NCBI GenBank assembly: GCA_035465395.1
Contig: DATHRK010000032.1
Span: 1 to 64,000 of the forward strand
Length of the DNA stretch: 64,000 nucleotides
Direction of reading: 5' to 3'
DNA from: DATHRK01 sp035465395
Lineage (GTDB): Bacteria > Gemmatimonadota > Gemmatimonadetes > Longimicrobiales > RSA9
Both the position numbers and the translations under genes were made by a program. Shown here in pieces: positions 17,030 to 25,522 of the stretch. Numbering within the stretch: position 1 is the stretch's first letter; each line of letters opens with the position of its first letter. The notes beneath the pieces were generated by a model. The model made no database searches. It worked only from the letters and a program-made list of their open reading frames with translations, and had not been told where the DNA came from.

Positions 17030-18940
17030 TCAGCTGACCGGCCGCTCGTCGACGACTTTCACCACCCACAGCCCGCTGTTCAGGTCGGACGTGAAGACGT
17101 TGCCCTTGTAGACCTGGGCGCCCCACGTCATCGGCCAGTTGGGGACCGTCGTCTGGTCGTCCATGGGGATCACGTAGCCGATCTCGCGGCCCTGCCGGTA
17201 GAGGTCGCCCCGCAGCTCGCCGCTCACGTCGACCACCCGCAGGCCGGCCTGGTAGTATCCCACGTACAGCCTGTCGTCCTCCACCCAGACGTTGTGGGCG
17301 CCCGCTTCGGGCACCTCGTAGCGCGCGACCTCGCGCGGACGGTCGATGTCGGTCATGTCCAGGACGTGGACGTAGCCGCGCGCCTCGATGGGACGGTCGG
17401 CGTTCCAGTCGCCGGGGAAGATCTCGTCCCCGACGAAGAGGTAGCGGCCGTGGCGCCAGGCGACGTGCGTGTTTCCTTCCGGATAGCTGTAGGCGCTGAC
17501 GAAGACGGGTTCGGTGGGCGTGCCGCCGTGCGTGCCCGCGCCCACGTCGAGCGTGACCGCCCCGTCGTCCCAGTAGCTGAGGTAGGCGTAGCCGTCCTGG
17601 ACGATCACGTCGTGCAACGTCTTGAACGGCTTGTCCAGACCCCACCGGCCCACCTCCCGCGGGGCGGCCGGGTCCGAGATGTCGATGATGTGCAGCGAGC
17701 CCGTCCCGTTGTGGCACGCGTAGACGAGGTCTTCCTCCCCGCGGATCCAGACGTTGTGCACGCCGCCGGACACGGTCTCCGTGTACTCGGACAGGATGGT
17801 CGGGTGCGCCGGGTCCGAGAGGTCGAGGATGACGATGCCGTTGCGTCGGCTCGCCGCGCCTTCGCGCGTGAGAATGCCGATGCGGTTGTTGGGGTGGATC
17901 TTGACGTCGTTGATCCGCCGCGCGTCCAGCTGGAGCGAATCGACGAGAACCGGCGCGGCCGGGTCGGTCACGTCCCATACCTTCATCCAGTCGTGCATGA
18001 AGGTGCCGATGTAGGCATAGTCGCGGCCGTCTACGCCCTCGAAGACCCACGTGTCGCCGGAGTGGTGCTCGCTGATCCCACCGTGCCCTACGACTTCCAC
18101 CCGTTCGTCGCGCGTGCGTGGCGAGACCTCGATCTCGACCTCCTCGAACGTTGCGGGTCCCACGATCGCGCCCACGCGATAGGCACCGGGACGCTCCGCG
18201 ACGAAGACGCCCTCGCCGGCTTCCGTCTCCACCTGCGCGCCGGCCCCCGTGATCGTCCAGCGGGGGACCATGGCGGTACGCCGGCCGTCCGGGCCCACGC
18301 CCTCCACGCGCAGGCGCACGACGTCTCCGGTGCGGACGGCATCGGCCGAGGCGACGATCTCGAAGCTGGTCGCGGGGTTCGCCGCCACGCGGACGGGCAC
18401 GGTCGCCTCGGCGTCCCCGGCGACGATGCGGATCGATGTCTCGCCCGGCCGTACGCCGGCGATCCGGCCCTCCTCGTCGACGGTGGCGACCGAGGGGTCG
18501 GCCGACGCGTACGCCACGTCCGCGTCCTCGAGGGGATCCCCGAGGGCGTTCGTCACACGGACACGGAGGGGCGTGTAGGCGCCCACGAAGACCGGTCCGG
18601 CCGGCTCGCCCGCCACGTCGTGCGGGGGCAAGGCCGGCACCCGGATGTCGAAAAAGAACGTGCGGCCGTCCACCACCACAGCGAGACGGGCCGGTCCCGG
18701 ACGCAGCGCCGAGACCACGCCCTCATCGCTCACCTCCAGCAGCGTCGGCGTCAGGGCAAGCCAGCGCACCTCGCCCGGCTCGACGCGCGAGCCGTCTTCG
18801 GCGAACGCGGCGAGCTCGTGTGTCACCGTGCCGCCGACCTCCAATTCCGCGGGAGCTGGCGTCAACTCGATCCTGGCAGGGGGTGACGGTTCCGCCGCCT
18901 GTAGGGCGACGAGCGCGGCAAGCGGAGCCAGGATGGGCAT
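17030..18940 (-). CDS. Exported protein with bacterial Ig-like domains and LVIVD propeller
   Basis: The 636-residue product has a short signal peptide, then two to three Ig-like (BIG2-type) domains in residues 20-275 (texts such as PSVATVDEEGRIAGVRPGE), then a seven-bladed LVIVD-type propeller from about 285 to the end, with repeats like NGIVILDLSDPAHPTILSEY and SLHIIDISDPAAPREVG. LVIVD proteins are extracytoplasmic and probably act in adhesion or binding; no catalytic site is visible. The ATG at 18940 follows AAGGAG; a TTG one codon earlier is possible. It is convergent to the spermidine-synthase-like gene. Confidence 0.85.
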   Translation of the reverse strand: MPILAPLAALVALQAAEPSPPARIELTPAPAELEVGGTVTHELAAFAEDGSRVEPGEVRWLALTPTLLEVSDEGVVSALRPGPARLAVVVDGRTFFFDIRVPALPPHDVAGEPAGPVFVGAYTPLRVRVTNALGDPLEDADVAYASADPSVATVDEEGRIAGVRPGETSIRIVAGDAEATVPVRVAANPATSFEIVASADAVRTGDVVRLRVEGVGPDGRRTAMVPRWTITGAGAQVETEAGEGVFVAERPGAYRVGAIVGPATFEEVEIEVSPRTRDERVEVVGHGGISEHHSGDTWVFEGVDGRDYAYIGTFMHDWMKVWDVTDPAAPVLVDSLQLDARRINDVKIHPNNRIGILTREGAASRRNGIVILDLSDPAHPTILSEYTETVSGGVHNVWIRGEEDLVYACHNGTGSLHIIDISDPAAPREVGRWGLDKPFKTLHDVIVQDGYAYLSYWDDGAVTLDVGAGTHGGTPTEPVFVSAYSYPEGNTHVAWRHGRYLFVGDEIFPGDWNADRPIEARGYVHVLDMTDIDRPREVARYEVPEAGAHNVWVEDDRLYVGYYQAGLRVVDVSGELRGDLYRQGREIGYVIPMDDQTTVPNWPMTWGAQVYKGNVFTSDLNSGLWVVKVVDERPVS

Positions 18941-19255
18941 CAAGCGCTCCTTGCGACGAGAGGTTCAGACGGTTACTCCCTTGGCGTTGCGCCCCGCCGT
19001 GGGCGCGGCCCGCAACGTGGCGGGGCGGCTCGATACGGGTCAAGGCGCACGGCCGGAGCGGACCCCGGTCGCGCCGGCCGCCGGTTCGCCGCACCGTCGG
19101 GGCGTCTGGCGCCGGCGGTCGACCGCCGTGGCGTCGGCACCCTTCAGGGTGCGCCGGCGATCACGCTGGCGCGCAACCTGCAGAGCGAAGAACCGGCTAC
19201 ACTAAACCGGTCGAACATGTACGCAGGTGGGGACACCGTACGGAGGGAGGAACGG
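18941..19255. other. 315-base intergenic region
   Basis: No gene with convincing codon bias is visible between the divergent LVIVD and CHRD-like genes. A possible -10 element TACACT lies at 19198-19203, about 50 bases before the lipoprotein start, without a good -35 partner. The region is rich in short GC inverted repeats but none is followed by a T-run. Confidence 0.4.
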
Positions 19256-19675
19256 ATGAAGAAGGTGGCAACCGGGCTTTGCGCCGTGTTGATGGTCGGA
19301 TGCGCCTCGACGGGCGAGATGCGCCCGGTCGAGATGTGGTCCGGCTCTATCGAGGCCGAGACGCACGAGGACATGCGCGCGGCGGCCAACGTCAACGCCG
19401 GAATGCGGGAAACCGTCGTGTCCGTCGCCGTCGCCGGTGATGACAACGGCGCGGTCCGCCCCTGGCACATCCACGCGGGCACGTGCGGTAGCGGCGGCGC
19501 CATCGTGGGTCAGGCGACGGACTATCCGCCCCTGCGCATCGGCGCGACGGGCGGTGCCGACGCCACGGCACGGCTGCGGGTCGGACTCGATCCGGCGGCC
19601 TCGTACTACGTCAACATCCACGAGTCGTCCACGAATCTGGGCAACATCGTGGGCTGCATGCAGCTCAGCAGCTAG
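19256..19675 (+). CDS. Small CHRD/SodC-like lipoprotein
   Basis: The start at 19256 is set by a strong GGAGGGAGG and gives a 139-residue protein with lipobox MVGC (Cys16). The remainder is a single beta-rich domain: PWHIHAGTCG at 70-78, a Cys77/Cys134 pair as in the SodC disulfide, and YYVNIHESSTNLG near 117-129. HxH plus a late His recalls both CHRD domains and Cu/Zn superoxide dismutase, but the zinc loop histidines of SodC are absent. A CHRD-like periplasmic protein is more likely than an active dismutase. An intrinsic-terminator-like hairpin follows. Confidence 0.75.
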   Translation: MKKVATGLCAVLMVGCASTGEMRPVEMWSGSIEAETHEDMRAAANVNAGMRETVVSVAVAGDDNGAVRPWHIHAGTCGSGGAIVGQATDYPPLRIGATGGADATARLRVGLDPAASYYVNIHESSTNLGNIVGCMQLSS

Positions 19676-19711
19676 GCGCGACTCCGACCCTCAGGGGACG
19701 GTAGGAACGCA

Positions 19712-19743
19712 AAGGGCGGGCGGCCTCGGCCACCCGCCCTTCT
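19712..19743 (+). terminator. Terminator-like hairpin after the CHRD-like gene
   Basis: AAGGGCGGG at 19712-19720 pairs with CCCGCCCTT at 19733-19741 around a 12-base interior containing GGCC twice. It lies 37 bases after the stop of the lipoprotein gene. Only a short T-rich tail (CTTCT) follows. It also lies 35 bases beyond the stop of the convergent zinc-finger gene, so it may serve both directions. Confidence 0.5.
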
Positions 19744-19777
19744 GCATCTCGCTGCCGCCGACTCGGCGGCGATCCCG

Positions 19778-20014
19778 TTACCAGAGCCTCCCGAGGCGCT
19801 GGTAGCCGTGACCGCGGGATGGCGACACCGGCTGGGGGGCAAGACCGCTGCCCTCGCAACTCGGACAGATGCGCGGCCGGAACATCCGCGTAGCGGGGCC
19901 CGCGGCCGATCCGGCGGCGACGCCGCTCCAGCGCGCCCAGGACATTTCCAACCGGGCGCTCGCCACCAGATGTCCGCAGCCGTCGCAGCGGCCGCACTCC
20001 CTCGTCGTATTCAC
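19778..20014 (-). CDS. Small double CxxC zinc-finger protein
   Basis: The 78-residue protein starts at a GTG (20014) behind GGAG. It contains CGRCDGC (Cys7, 10, 13) and CPSCEGSG (Cys50, 53), two knuckles that could bind zinc; the second resembles the CxxCxGxG repeats of DnaJ. The C-terminus is basic. I do not recognise a family. It is divergent from yebC with about 300 bases between and convergent to the CHRD-like gene. Both knuckles lie in one frame, which supports a real gene, but it is short and some codons depart from the local bias. Confidence 0.55.
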   Translation of the reverse strand: MNTTRECGRCDGCGHLVASARLEMSWARWSGVAAGSAAGPATRMFRPRICPSCEGSGLAPQPVSPSRGHGYQRLGRLW

Positions 20015-20185
20015 GCCATTCTCCAATGACCGCGGCGCCGACTCCCGCCCGCGGTCGCAAAATTCCGTGCTCGTCCGACGATCATCGGACCGCCCCAAAA
20101 TGTACCCCCCAAAATCGGTGCGTTCCTCGTTTTCGCGGCCGTCGACGGGGGGCTTCGACCGGGCCGGGCCGGCGCCGGGATCGCG

Positions 20186-20214
20186 TTGATTGCCTTTCGC
20201 GCCGCGGCTATGTT
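20186..20214 (+). promoter_or_regulatory. Candidate sigma-70-type promoter for yebC-ruvC-ruvA
   Basis: TTGATT at 20186-20191 and TATGTT at 20209-20214 are separated by exactly 17 bases. Each hexamer matches four of six consensus positions. The same -10 text and spacing occur before ruvB. It would give a leader of about 90 bases. Confidence 0.45.
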
Positions 20215-20313
20215 CCGGCTCGCATCGTCCAGGCGGCTCCCGCGCACCTCCGCGTGCGCCGCGGCGCCTTCCGGACGCCCATCCATCCGCACGCAGATAC
20301 GCAGGAGGTGGCC

Positions 20314-21060
20314 TTGGCCGGCCACAGCAAGTGGGCTCAGATCAAGCGCAAGAAGGCCGCGAACGACACCAAGCGCGGCAAGATGTTCAACAAGCTCATC
20401 CGCGAGATCACGGTGGCGGCGCGTGAGGGCGGAGGGGATCCGGACGCGAACCCGCGGCTGCGCCTGGCGGTGGATACCGCCAAGGCCGCGAACATGCCCA
20501 ACGACAACATCGACCGCGCCATCTTGCGGGGCACGGGCGACCTGGAGGGCGTCGAGTACCACGAGGTCGTGTACGAGGGGTACGGTCCCGGCGGCGTGGC
20601 ACTCTACATCGAGACGTTGACCGACAACACGAATCGCACGGTCGCCGAGGTGCGCCACGCGCTGGAGAAGCACGGAGGCAACCTCGGGCAGTCGGGGTCC
20701 GTGGCGTGGCAGTTCGCGAAGAAGGGACAGATCCTGATCGAGAAGGGCGGGGCGGACGAGGACGACGTGATGCTGGCGGCGCTCGAGGCGGGAGCAGAGG
20801 ACGTGGAGGCCGGCGACGAGGTCTATATCGTGACGACCGCGTTCACCGACCTGCACGCGGCCCGCGACGCACTCACCGCCGAGGGGCTGTCCTGCGAGAG
20901 CACCGAGCTCACCATGGTGCCCAAGGCGACCGTCGCGGTGAGCGGCGCGGATGCGGAGGCGCTGCTTCGCCTCGTGGATGCCCTCGAAGACCTGGACGAC
21001 GTGCAGGACGTGCACTCCAACGCGGACGTCGACGAGGCCACGGCGGCGGCGGCGTCTTGA
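20314..21060 (+). CDS. yebC: YebC/TACO1-family protein
   Basis: The TTG start at 20314 behind AGGAGG gives 248 residues opening AGHSKWAQIKRKKAANDTKRGKMF in the family pattern, which fixes the start. YebC proteins are cytoplasmic; recent work links them to translation through polyproline stretches, and older work calls them transcriptional regulators. Characteristic later motifs include the NMPNDNIDRAI helix and EVVYEGYGPGGVA. The stop overlaps the ruvC start as TTGA, so the three genes yebC-ruvC-ruvA form one operon, as in many bacteria. Confidence 0.95.
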   Translation: MAGHSKWAQIKRKKAANDTKRGKMFNKLIREITVAAREGGGDPDANPRLRLAVDTAKAANMPNDNIDRAILRGTGDLEGVEYHEVVYEGYGPGGVALYIETLTDNTNRTVAEVRHALEKHGGNLGQSGSVAWQFAKKGQILIEKGGADEDDVMLAALEAGAEDVEAGDEVYIVTTAFTDLHAARDALTAEGLSCESTELTMVPKATVAVSGADAEALLRLVDALEDLDDVQDVHSNADVDEATAAAAS

Positions 21061-21536
21061 CGATCCTGGGCGTCGATCCGGGAACCGCGGTGACCGGGTA
21101 CGGCGTCGTCGCCCTTGAGGGCGGCGGCGCCGTGTCGCTCGTGGAATGCGGTGTCATCCGTACCGACCGGCAGCTGCCCATGCCGCAGCGCCTGCGCAGC
21201 ATCTTCGAGGGCCTGGGAGAGGTGATCGAGCGGCACCGCCCCGACGCGCTGGCCGTCGAAGGCGTCTTCTACGGCCGCAACGTACGCACCACCGTGGCGC
21301 TGGGTCAGGCGCGGGGTGTGATCCTGCTGGCCGGGGCGCGGCGCGACCTGGCGGTCCACGAGTACTCTCCCGCCGAGGTCAAGAACGCGATCGTCGGCAC
21401 CGGGCGCGCCACCAAGGAGCAGGTCCAGTTCATGGTGCAGCGCCTCCTCAGCTTGAAGGTGGCTCCCAGCCCCGCGGACGCCGCGGACGGCGTGGCCGTC
21501 GCGCTCGCCCACTGCTTCTCCGGGGTCCCCGCATGA
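21057..21536 (+). CDS. ruvC: Holliday junction endonuclease RuvC
   Basis: RuvC cuts Holliday junctions after branch migration by RuvAB in recombinational repair. The 159-residue protein has all four catalytic acids: Asp7 in GVDPG, Glu68 in AVEGVFYG, and Asp141/Asp144 in PADAADG. The length is typical. The start is TTG at 21057, overlapping the yebC stop by four bases; it directly gives the family N-terminus TILGVDPGT. The ruvA ATG overlaps its stop, indicating translational coupling. Confidence 0.95.
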   Translation: MTILGVDPGTAVTGYGVVALEGGGAVSLVECGVIRTDRQLPMPQRLRSIFEGLGEVIERHRPDALAVEGVFYGRNVRTTVALGQARGVILLAGARRDLAVHEYSPAEVKNAIVGTGRATKEQVQFMVQRLLSLKVAPSPADAADGVAVALAHCFSGVPA

Positions 21537-22120
21537 TCAGCCGCGTGCGAGGCACGCTCCTGACGCGGGACATGGACAGGGCGGAGATCCTCGCCCCCTC
21601 GGGTGTCGTCTACGAGCTGGAGATCCCGCTGACCGTATTCGAACGCCTGCCCCCCGAGGGCGCCGAGGTGGAGCTGCGCACGCACATGGTCGTGCGGGAG
21701 GACTCGCTCACGCTCGTGGGGTTCCTGGAGGAATCGGGGCGCCGCATCTTCGGACGTCTGCTCACCGCCAAAGGCGTGGGGCCGAAGTTGGCGCTGACGA
21801 TGCTGTCCTCCCTCTCGCCGGACCGCCTGGCCGCGGCGATCAACGGCCGCGAGGTGGACGTGCTCCGCCGCATACCCGGCGTGGGCCGGAAGACCGCGGA
21901 GCGCATCGTGGTGGACCTGGCGGACAAGATGGAAGATCTTGCGGTCGCGGCTGCCGCACCGGCCGGGGGGCACGACGCCGAGCGGGCCGTGGGCGCCCTG
22001 GTCGCGCTGGGCTTCGGGGCCGCCGAGGCGGGGGGCGCGGTGCGCAGGGCGTTGGACGACCAGCCGGAGCTGGACGGCGCCGACCTCATCAAGGCGGCGC
22101 TCGGCCGGGTAGGTGGCTGA
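21533..22120 (+). CDS. ruvA: Holliday junction branch-migration protein RuvA
   Basis: RuvA binds four-way junctions as a tetramer and loads RuvB. The 195-residue product has an N-terminal OB fold (MISRVRGTLL), then helix-hairpin-helix motifs around LTAKGVGPKLALTML and LRRIPGVGRKTAERIVVDL, and a C-terminal RuvB-binding domain (AVGALVALGFGAAEA) after a flexible linker. It begins inside the ruvC stop (ATGA). Its end is five bases from the convergent greA stop. The partner ruvB lies 7 kb downstream in a different operon. Confidence 0.95.
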   Translation: MISRVRGTLLTRDMDRAEILAPSGVVYELEIPLTVFERLPPEGAEVELRTHMVVREDSLTLVGFLEESGRRIFGRLLTAKGVGPKLALTMLSSLSPDRLAAAINGREVDVLRRIPGVGRKTAERIVVDLADKMEDLAVAAAAPAGGHDAERAVGALVALGFGAAEAGGAVRRALDDQPELDGADLIKAALGRVGG

Positions 22121-22125
22121 GGCCT

Positions 22126-22599
22126 CTACTCCACCATCTGGGGCAGCGTGACCAGCTCCAGGATCCGGTAGCGCCGGGGACCCGCCGGCAGCTCCACGGA
22201 CACCTCGTCGCCGGCGGTCGCGCCCATGAACCCGCGGCCCAGGGGCGACGCCATGGAGATCTGCCCGGCGTCCAGGTCGATGTAGTCGCCCGCGGTGATG
22301 ACGTACTCGTCCACCTCGCCGTCCTCCAGGTCCTCCACCTTCACCCGCGACCCGAAGCCCACGCGGTCGTCCGGGATCGCTTCCAGATCGATCCGCGACA
22401 GCTCGGACATGCGGGAGGACAGGTGGCCGATGCGCGCGCGCACGAACTCCTGGCGCTCCAGCGCGGACTTGTAGTCGGCGTTCTCCCGCAGGTCCCCGAG
22501 CTCGACGGCCTTCCGGATGACCTCCGGGAGCTGCACGTTGAGCTCGCGCGTCAGGGTGGCGATCTCGCCTTCGATCTTGTCGCGAATTTCGTCGAGCAT
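22126..22599 (-). CDS. greA: Transcription elongation factor GreA
   Basis: GreA rescues backtracked RNA polymerase by stimulating transcript cleavage. The 157-residue protein has the N-terminal coiled coil with the conserved tip acids in LGDLRENADYKSALERQ and the C-terminal FKBP-like domain ending ASPLGRGFMGATAGDEVSVELP. I use the ATG at 22599, which gives the usual length; a start at 22644 would add 15 atypical residues. It is convergent to ruvA. An intrinsic terminator between it and the upstream lipoprotein gene implies its own promoter in the 170 bases before it. Confidence 0.93.
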   Translation of the reverse strand: MLDEIRDKIEGEIATLTRELNVQLPEVIRKAVELGDLRENADYKSALERQEFVRARIGHLSSRMSELSRIDLEAIPDDRVGFGSRVKVEDLEDGEVDEYVITAGDYIDLDAGQISMASPLGRGFMGATAGDEVSVELPAGPRRYRILELVTLPQMVE

Positions 22600-22671
22600 G
22601 GGTCGTTCGTCAGGGCGTTCGCGTCGTGCTCCGGCCGGACCCAACGGGACCGACGGGCGCCGCGGAGGGAG

Positions 22672-22699
22672 AAAAAAGCCCCCGGCCCGAGGCCGGAGG
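22672..22699 (-). terminator. Intrinsic terminator of the lipoprotein trio transcript
   Basis: Read on the minus strand, CCTCCGGCC and GGCCGGGGG form a nine-base stem with one mismatch around TCG, followed by CTTTTTTC. This is a standard rho-independent terminator. It lies 79 bases after the COG3014 gene and before greA. Confidence 0.7.
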
Positions 22700-22777
22700 T
22701 TACCGAAAGCTAGTGCAAGGACGAAAAATTTCCACCCGCACGGCCGATGGGGCGCCGGCGGCCGCGGGGTGCGTCGG

Positions 22778-24559
22778 CTAGCGGCCCGCCACCGTCGGGG
22801 GTCGGGCCGCGACTCCCGCGGCCTGGAACAGGATGCGGGTCGCCCGGTCCGTCACGCGCACGACGCCGAGGTCGAGGACCTCGCCGGTGCCGAGCCGCAC
22901 CGCCAGCGGATGGTCGCCCGCAGGAAGATCGATCCTCAGAACCTCCAGGCGGTCGGGGACGAGCGCCCAGGACCGCGTGTCCGCTCTCTCCAGCAGCACC
23001 GCCCCCGCGTTGGCCACCGCTCCGAGGATGCGCCCGACGGCCTCGTTCTTCTCGCCGGCCTCGTTCTCTATGGCGCGGGTGATCGCCAGCTTGGTCCCGG
23101 CGCGCGCGATCGCCCGCGCGATGACCCAGCCGCGGTGCGCCAGGTCGTCGGCGATCACGCCGGCGCTGAGATCCAGCGCGAGGCGGGCCGCGGCGGCGTC
23201 CGCTTCTCCCACGACCAGGCGCGGGGCGGCTTGCGTTCTCACGGGTGCCCGGCGGTAGGTCGCCCACGCGATGCGCATGATGTAGGGATTCTCGTCGTAG
23301 TCGTCGTCCCCGTCGTCGCGAGCGCGGCGCCGGTCCCGTCCCGCGCGCCGGATTTCGGGGCTGCCGATCCGTTCGGGGGATGGGTCCAAGGTGGGTCGAC
23401 GCGGAGCCGTGGCCCCCTCGTTTCCGCGGTCATCGCCGCCGATGTCGCGGCCGTCGCCGGCTGCGGCGGCCTGCTTCGCCTCCTCCTCCGCCTCCTCTTC
23501 CGCCTCGCGCTCCGCCTCCGCCCGCGCGGCCTCCAGCGCGTCCTGAAAGGCCGCGTCGCCCGTGGTTTCGGGAGCGAGCTCGCCGGCCAGGCTCAACGAG
23601 GCCCAGGTGCGCCGATGCCGGCCGCGCCGGAGGTGGTGTCGGCGGTCGTCGTCGAGCGTGAGGAAGGCGCTCTCCTCGACCATCTGCGCGATCCGTCCGC
23701 GCTCCACGACCACCACGACGCGACCCGTGCCGCGCGCCGGCGCACCGGGAGCGTCGTCGCCGTCGATCGGCACCCCGAGGAAGTGCACGTCGTCCGCGAC
23801 CGGGTGCGCGTCGGGCGCTGGCTCCCACCAGGCGCCCACCCCCTGCGCGCGCGCCTTGCGGGCCGCCACGTCGGCGTCGTTGCGGTCCCCCGCCGCGGCG
23901 AACACCGCCGAGGCGAACGCGCGGAAGCCGGCCCGCAGGTGGGTGGGCTCCGACTCCTCGTCGTAGCGGTCGAGCAACATGCTCAGGCGTCGCGCCTCCA
24001 CCGCGGCGCCGTCGAGGTCGCCCAGCGCCATGTGATTCTTCGCGTTGTAGTAGTGGATGAGCATCCGCTCGGTCTCGCCCGGTTCGTACGGGAGGACACG
24101 GTCGTTGACCAGCAGCGAGAGCGCCGAGCGCGAGATGCTCTTCGTATAGCGGTCCTCCGCGAGCTCGTGCGCCGCCTGCAGCCACAGGCTGCTCTCGGCG
24201 TAGAGGCCCGCCTGGTGGGTGAGCACGCCGAAGTAGAGACGATCCAGCACGTCATCCCCGGGCAACCGATTCGGCTCGGCGCGGAGCCACGCGAGCGCGG
24301 AGTCTGCCAGCCCGGCGGAGACCATCTGCCGCAGGCGGATGTCGTCGAGCGAGCGGCCCTGCGGATCCATCGTGGGCCCGGGTAGCAGGCCCGCGCAGCC
24401 GGTCACCGCGACGCAGGCCACCGCCCCCGCGAGGCCGCCGCCGACGCGCGTCGCGCGTGCGCCGAAACCCGGGACGCGGCGACGCGCGCGGCCCCCGGCG
24501 TCGCGCTCCGCGGCACGGCGCCGAGGTGCCACCGGTTCGGCGGGGCGGAGGCGGCTCAC
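22778..24559 (-). CDS. COG3014-family envelope lipoprotein
   Basis: The 593-residue product has a long basic N-terminus, a membrane stretch and lipobox VTGC (Cys55). Residues about 65-330 contain TPR-like helices (RMLIHYYNAKNHMALGDLDGAAVEARR). A charged, low-complexity block with EEAEEEA follows at about 340-430. The C-terminus carries AITRAIENEAG and ERADTRSWALVPDRLEVLRIDLPAGDHPL, typical of COG3014 proteins. These are found beside lpoB and are thought to act at the envelope; the function is unknown. The GTG start lies one base after the stop of the preceding lipoprotein gene, so the two are coupled. Confidence 0.75.
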   Translation of the reverse strand: MSRLRPAEPVAPRRRAAERDAGGRARRRVPGFGARATRVGGGLAGAVACVAVTGCAGLLPGPTMDPQGRSLDDIRLRQMVSAGLADSALAWLRAEPNRLPGDDVLDRLYFGVLTHQAGLYAESSLWLQAAHELAEDRYTKSISRSALSLLVNDRVLPYEPGETERMLIHYYNAKNHMALGDLDGAAVEARRLSMLLDRYDEESEPTHLRAGFRAFASAVFAAAGDRNDADVAARKARAQGVGAWWEPAPDAHPVADDVHFLGVPIDGDDAPGAPARGTGRVVVVVERGRIAQMVEESAFLTLDDDRRHHLRRGRHRRTWASLSLAGELAPETTGDAAFQDALEAARAEAEREAEEEAEEEAKQAAAAGDGRDIGGDDRGNEGATAPRRPTLDPSPERIGSPEIRRAGRDRRRARDDGDDDYDENPYIMRIAWATYRRAPVRTQAAPRLVVGEADAAAARLALDLSAGVIADDLAHRGWVIARAIARAGTKLAITRAIENEAGEKNEAVGRILGAVANAGAVLLERADTRSWALVPDRLEVLRIDLPAGDHPLAVRLGTGEVLDLGVVRVTDRATRILFQAAGVAARPPTVAGR

Positions 24560-24560
24560 G

Positions 24561-25361
24561 TCAGCGCCCCTGGCGCTCCAGCACGATGAGGCGCTGCTGG
24601 GCGTGCGCTATCGCGTCCGCGAACTGCGCCGAAGCGCGCCCTCGGGCCTCGATCTTCTCGATCTCGAGCTGGTGCAGGAAGAGCTCGTAGCGGATGCGCG
24701 CCTCGATCGGTCGCAGCGACTTGTCCAGCACCGTGGCGATCCGATAGTCGACCGACGGATCCGGCGTGAGCACGTCCGCCTGGTCGTAGCGGGCCAGCGC
24801 GCCCTCCAGATCGCCTGCGGCCACCAGCTCGTCGCCCTCGGCGATCAGCGCCTCTGCGCGCGACCGGGCGCGTCCGTCGACCGACGCGTCCTCGGGGGAT
24901 CGCACGAGGCGGACTCCGCTGGACTCGCGATAGCTGTAGGCGTGGACGCCCCGCCCGTTCAGCTGCACCATCGCGATCTCGCCGACGACGTCGGAGGTCG
25001 GCTGCGTGGACGACGCCGGGGTCATCACCGTGGCCTCGCCGGCGGTCCGGATCACCCAACCCTCCCGGCTCGTGCCGGTCGCGGCGAGGACCTGTCCGAC
25101 CGACATGCCGATGGCCAGCTCGCCGCGCGCGATCGCGTCGCAGATGTCGGGGACGCAGGTGGCGAGAGCCGCTGCGGCGTTCTCGTCGCGCTCCTGCTGC
25201 ATCGTCTGCTGCGCGCCGGTGGTCCCGGCCCCCTCGGCGACATCGGCCCCGCTCACGGGCCGCACGCGGTCGCCGTTCTCGAGTATCGGTTCTTCGTTGA
25301 TGCGGGCGCAGGAGGCGAGCACGCTCGCCGCGAGCGCCAGGGACAGCATTGCCCGGGTCAT
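24561..25361 (-). CDS. Lipoprotein with BamE-like and TPR-like parts
   Basis: The 266-residue product has lipobox LASC (Cys18). Residues about 85-160 read ARGELAIGMSVGQVLAATG followed by short strands, the pattern of SmpA/OmlA (BamE-like) domains. Residues 175-260 are helical and look like one or two TPR units (AEGDELVAAGDLEGALARYDQA). It is probably anchored in the outer membrane facing the periplasm. GGGAGA precedes the ATG. It sits between lpoB and the COG3014 gene in one transcription unit; a shared role in cell-wall or outer-membrane assembly is inferred from this context. Confidence 0.7.
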   Translation of the reverse strand: MTRAMLSLALAASVLASCARINEEPILENGDRVRPVSGADVAEGAGTTGAQQTMQQERDENAAAALATCVPDICDAIARGELAIGMSVGQVLAATGTSREGWVIRTAGEATVMTPASSTQPTSDVVGEIAMVQLNGRGVHAYSYRESSGVRLVRSPEDASVDGRARSRAEALIAEGDELVAAGDLEGALARYDQADVLTPDPSVDYRIATVLDKSLRPIEARIRYELFLHQLEIEKIEARGRASAQFADAIAHAQQRLIVLERQGR

Positions 25362-25522
25362 CTCGGTTCTCCCTTCGTGTGCGGTGACGCGTCGCGAAGA
25401 CGCGGCGCCGTCCTGGTGCGTACGTGATTCGGCGGAGGCCGGTGTCGGCGTCCGCGCCGCCCGCGCGGGGAGGGAGCGCGGGGCGTCGACTGCATCGAAC
25501 CGCAGGGCACGTCGTGCCGTCG

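Noticed and set aside
25362..25522. Hairpin GCGTC-loop-GACGC between lpoB and the next lipoprotein
   Set aside because: A five-base stem in GC-rich DNA is expected by chance, and no T-run follows.
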